Shown piece by piece: positions 60,020 to 64,000 of a stretch of DNA of 64,000 bases. The notes below the pieces were generated by a model. The model saw only the letters and a program-made list of their open reading frames with translations. It searched no databases and had not been told where the DNA came from. The position numbers and the translations under genes are program-made. The stretch is taken from contig NC_060208.1 of NCBI RefSeq assembly GCF_021130785.1, positions 51,127,501-51,191,500 of the forward strand, written 5' to 3'. How positions within the stretch are numbered: the stretch's first letter is position 1; each line of letters starts with the position of its first letter. This DNA comes from Homalodisca vitripennis. Its lineage: Eukaryota > Arthropoda > Insecta > Hemiptera > Cicadellidae.

Positions 60020-60925
60020 TTTTGATAGTCAAATTACTACATTGGATACGACAGTTTCAGGTCTCCCTCAAAAAGTTATGGAGTCCCTCAAGATAGCTGC
60101 TTGAGTCCGATTTTTTCACAGAGTATACTGCGGATGTTTTCTGCTGTATTAAACATAACAGTTTCACTTAACGTGTGAGGCTGGATAATCTCGCACGGCT
60201 ATTTGAAACCAACAAATTGTTCAGTGACCCGCATGTTATATCAACTTCTGTTTGCAATGATTGCAGGAGGAGAAGGTAGACGTTATGTTGGAAGACACAG
60301 AATTGAAATTAAGCAGTGTTGTCAAAACTCTTGGGGTAATTGTAGACAATAGTCTCATATTTAATTACTTATGGGTTTGTACAGGTATAAAAGTATTTTA
60401 CCACAGAAAGCAAAATTGCAACTTGTGTAATTTTTTATTTTCCTGTTTTTTCTGTATTATTGCTTCCCTCAATACGACAACAGTATCTCGAAGGAGGATA
60501 TTGGATGCAAAAATGTTGCAAAACATTTCCGTGCGCTTTGCCCACAATATAGGAAGACAAGAGCATGTGGCTATCGAGATGCTGCCAAATTAATGTCAAT
60601 ATAAACCGTGTGCAGGCTGTAGACCTGCTGCATGGTTGACTATGTGTTGACCCTAGGAGAGTATCAGTATCCAGCGGATAGAATGATACTCATGAGAAAG
60701 GTCGCTCTTCACTCACGGGACGCACGTCAGAAAAACCACCTTAATTTTCCAGCAGTGAGGCTGGAATTAGGTAGGAGAAGATTTTCCTATTTTCCACCAT
60801 AATTGTATAATGAACTGTGCTGTAATTTTAAATTGCCCTAAGGCTACCACGTTTAAATCCAAAGTCAAAGAATATGTACTCAATACAGTGACAAAAGCTT
60901 TTACTATTAGACAATAATTTTGTAA
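60020..60925 (+). mobile_element. Decayed non-LTR retrotransposon, reverse transcriptase C-terminal part
   Basis: At 60080-60110 the plus strand encodes GVPQDSCLSP, a mutated form of the GVPQGSVLGP motif of non-LTR reverse transcriptases. After frameshifts, the segment from about 60261 encodes VDVMLEDTELKLSSVVKTLG and VIVDNSL, which fits the LGV-LD-SL region downstream of the catalytic YADD motif. The catalytic motif itself is not recognisable. Further frame changes lead to FSYFPP-LYNEL and TTFKSKVKEYV, the conserved C-terminal tail of CR1/Jockey-like ORF2 proteins. At least three frameshifts or stops are needed, so the copy is dead and older than the one at 39 kb. No RNase H follows, and an AT-rich stretch after 60925 may be its 3' untranslated region. 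Confidence 0.8.
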
Positions 60926-60929
60926 TTTT

Positions 60930-62765
60930 CAAATTTAGATTGTAATTTTCATTGCTATCTTAGTTATAGTTAGTAATAGTTTATTGTGATGACGATAGTT
61001 GTTCTGCAAAACAAAAAGGCATTTTTATTTCATTTGCTATTATTAATATTTATTTATTTGCTTAGTACCAGAACACAATGATCATGAGGACATTTTGTAT
61101 TAAGAATAATTGATCAAGTGTAAAATATTACTTTTATACTATTTAAGAACTATGAGTTCATTTATAATTGAGACGTAATTTACTGGTATAGGCTAACACG
61201 TCCCACGGATAGAGACTAACCCTGTAGCCGTGACAGCCATTGTAAGCTTCCATTACAACGTATCTACCAGTCAGAACCAGTCAGACTCAAATAATCATTT
61301 ATTATACATAAGGGGTTATCTTTTGCCTAAGCTACAAGATATATATGAGCACATAATTGCAATTGCTATACTTGACATTTAAAAAACTCAAAACCAACTT
61401 TTTTCTTGGTAGAGACATTTTAGGCCTTAAAGACCAGATTTGTGTTTTATTAATTATTGTGTAGGGAATAGGCTTAGAATAAAATGTTGCTATACATAAC
61501 TTCGGGTTTGGTACATATAATAAGAAATTCAAGATTCGTTCCTTCAATAATCCGATAATTCAATTTACATTGGTCTGAATTGTCCTCTATAAGAAATCGT
61601 GTATTTGCTTGTTTATAATTACAGATTTCCAAATCATAAATTATAATGATTTAGCTTTAGCAGCAATTTCTCCAAAATGTAAAGATACAACTTTATTTTT
61701 TATATTTAAATAGCAAAACTGAAGGTTCTACTTAGTGATGCAATTGATTTAGAAACCTACCTTCACATACAGAAACAATTAGGTTTCAGTTTTAGTTTCA
61801 ACTACTAGTATTAAGAATACAGAAGGCTTTTATGTATATTGCATATTTAAAAATTTTAAGTTTTGTTATATAAACTAAATAACAAAAAGTTATAGAAGAG
61901 CATCAACATTTTATTCGTTCTTTATTACTTGGTGAAAATTAAAGATTGTATCTCAAGCAGAATTATTAGTTTTCCTTTGAAATATAATTGTATGGACTCA
62001 GTTCACTTGTCCTTGCAGTCCCGTTTCCTATTATTATTATTTCACTTACACATTATTATACATTACAATTACCAATTTTATTACACTTGTGTATGTTCTA
62101 TAAAAAGAAACTCGAAATAAACTTAAACTATTGTCAAAAAAATATAACAGAATTTATTATACGTTTCAGGTCATTGCATTTTTATCTTACCTAAGGAAAA
62201 GTAATATATTAACCTATATATTACTTTAAACAAAGAAATTATCTTAATATAGTACTATTGGAGTATGGTATACATAGTAGTGTATGTAAATTACCTGTTA
62301 CAACCTACTACTTAAATACTATGTTTCTTCCTGAAAAATATATTTGGAATGTTTATCTTCAGAAAAAAGTATAAAAATAAATAACTAATGGTTAGGATCA
62401 GTTACATTAGCATAATTATTCAAACCTGGTGTACTCGTATAGGGTTTATATGCCATTTGATGGCCTTTTTGGAGTATTTACTTATTTTACTACTACCATA
62501 TTTTGTATTCAATCCCACTTCAGACTTACTTCGTAGTTATAATTTTGCATGCTAAAATAAATATTTCCCTTTTTGTTTTACTGTGTATGGTTATATTAAC
62601 GTTATCCATCGGCATGTGTCTCCTGTATAAGCAACAGAGTTTCTTAACAAATATTTTATTGCTAAACCAATTTTAAGAAATACCCAGACAATCAGCATAA
62701 TCTTACAAGAGTTTTTACAAGAGGCAAAGGCCAAAGAAGAGAAAACATTTGTGGCCGGAAGTATG
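60930..62765. other. No gene seen
   Basis: AT-rich. A CCAGTCAGAA / CCAGTCAGAC direct repeat lies near 61268-61288. Short frames at 61332-61547 and 61929-62194 are not supported. Confidence 0.4.
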
Positions 62766-62769
62766 GTCG

Positions 62770-62825
62770 GAAGTGACATGTTGGACAATAGCCAACCAGA
62801 ATATGTTATTTCGTTTCGACTACTC
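62770..62825 (+). repeat. Dispersed repeat family E
   Basis: ATGTTGGACAATAGCCAACC continues into AGAATATGTTATTTCGTTTC and GACTACTCC, matching 57895-57950. Confidence 0.7.
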
Positions 62826-63592
62826 CTTACGTCATACAGACCTAAATGTAATGTTCATACAATCATGGAATAGAATAGATATTCAATGATATTATAACGT
62901 GTTAGTATATTATACTGATAATTACTTTTGAATTTCATACACTATATGTCCTGCAAACTACACAGATTCTTAATTATTTAAAGTATAAAAATAAAAATAT
63001 AATGTTAAACGTTGTGGAGATTGGAATAAAGAGTTTTTATAAATCTTTTTATAAGATTTAGACCGTTCTAAAAAGGTATTTCCAAAACAAATACAATTAA
63101 ATTTCAAATGGGTTTAATATGATCATACCATATAATCATAAGATATTAAACCCTGTCTTACTCCCTGGTCTTTCCGTGAGTACTCATAATGATTTAATTC
63201 ATAACCTTACATGTATTTTCTGAATTATCTTGTTGGTAAAAGAGCATTGTTATTAAAATAACATGCATGAGGAAAACATTTACTTGTCTAAATTACAAAC
63301 ACTACTTGTGTAACCTATTCTTTAAGGTTTGTCATAAAATGTAAATGGGAAAAGCAGTTTTATATTTTGTCTAAGTTTAAAATAATGGACTAATATTAAT
63401 ACTACTAATATAAATATTAAACAGTAGTAAATGCACCCCTGCAGGATGAATAAAAATACATAAATTAAATCTTAAACATAACGCCTAAACTTAAGTATAA
63501 TATTAGCTTAATGTATTTTAGACTTTTATTACAGTTTAGTATATTGAGTTTTTTACTTCGTTTCAGATTTACTGAAGAATATAAATACAAAC

Positions 63593-63909
63593 ATTGAAAC
63601 GTTTCAGTATTTTCCATGTTTTAGAAGCATGGATTTATCAATTATCTGAATAAAATATAACAGCAAAATTCAAAAACATTTTTTTATTGTAGAGTAAAAT
63701 ACAAAAAACAGTTTTAAACATAATCATTCTGTATTGATTAATTGGCTTGTTTTAAATGTTAAGAAGACCAATGAGGTGCAGTTCTCACATTTATTTTAAG
63801 TATTTACTCTACAATTTAAAAAAGTTTTTGAATTTTGATGTTACATTTTATTCAGATAATTTATAAAATCCATGCTTCTAAAACACGGAAAATACTGAAA
63901 CGTTTCAAT
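63593..63909. mobile_element. MITE-like element with ~110-bp terminal inverted repeats
   Basis: The left arm 63593-63702 and the right arm 63800-63909 are inverted copies with roughly eight differences by eye. Both start ATTGAAACGTTTCAGTATTT and contain TTTTAGAAGCATGGATTT and ATTATCTGAATAAAAT. The 97-base spacer is AT-rich and non-coding. The palindrome GAAACGTTTC sits at each terminus. No target-site duplication was obvious. The total of about 317 bp without a transposase fits a non-autonomous DNA transposon. The high arm similarity suggests a fairly recent insertion. Confidence 0.88.
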
Positions 63910-64000
63910 TCACCAATCTTCTTTTTCACTTTCAGCGTCCGTATTTAGTTACACTATACATAATAAGCGGTTCTAATTAACCTCAACTATTATGAGTAGC

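Overview
This window looks like non-coding, repeat-rich nuclear DNA from an arthropod, most likely an insect with a large, AT-rich genome. The base composition is strongly AT-biased, long (TA)n, (AC)n and (GT)n microsatellites are common, and no bacterial-style gene packing is present. The recognisable protein fragments are invertebrate non-LTR retrotransposon pieces, and a decayed 5' portion of an 18S rRNA gene is present. I could not identify the species. I found no intact host protein-coding gene, no tRNA, no convincing exon chain and no CRISPR array. The window is best read as intergenic or intronic DNA built from old mobile elements.

Layout. From 0 to 9 kb: microsatellites, dispersed repeat fragments, a GC-richer island at 2.9-3.4 kb and a short perfect hairpin at 6.2 kb. 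From 9 to 23 kb: mostly featureless AT-rich DNA, with a cluster of one long repeat family at 14-16 kb and a 39-base T run at 17.35 kb next to another repeat. From 23.8 to 24.8 kb: an 18S rRNA pseudogene preceded by GC-rich DNA. From 25 to 38 kb: several copies of a repeat with the core GATGGCAAATGTCCGG, including a large inverted arrangement at 27.8-28.3 kb, and an exact 23-bp hairpin at 33.9 kb. From 38 to 41.6 kb: composite microsatellites, a foldback element, a 5'-truncated non-LTR retrotransposon with an RNase H domain, and a GC-rich block containing a 100-bp tandem duplication. From 42.6 to 45.3 kb: a foldback element, an old tandem array of about 147-bp units and a probable LINE 3' tail. 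From 48.8 to 51.1 kb: the most structured locus, a roughly 1.28-kb unit (body, short palindrome, then a 41-bp minisatellite) present twice in tandem. From 54 to 64 kb: a potential H-type pseudoknot sequence, a second LINE remnant at 60 kb and a 317-bp MITE-like element with 110-bp inverted ends at the right edge.

For reading the entries, I use working names for the dispersed families. A has the core TGAATTGCAAATGCC. B has the core AAGTAAAGCGGAAGTCGGAA. C is a TTTAGCTCC foldback. D has the core ACTAATTAGCTGTCA. E has the core AGCCAACCAGAATAT. F is a long repeat with a CTGTCTGTTTG start. G has the core GATGGCAAATGTCCGG. All were defined by eye within this window. None has been compared with a repeat library, and copies on the opposite strand may have been missed. 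Nothing here forms a pathway or operon; the only functional relations are between parts of mobile elements.
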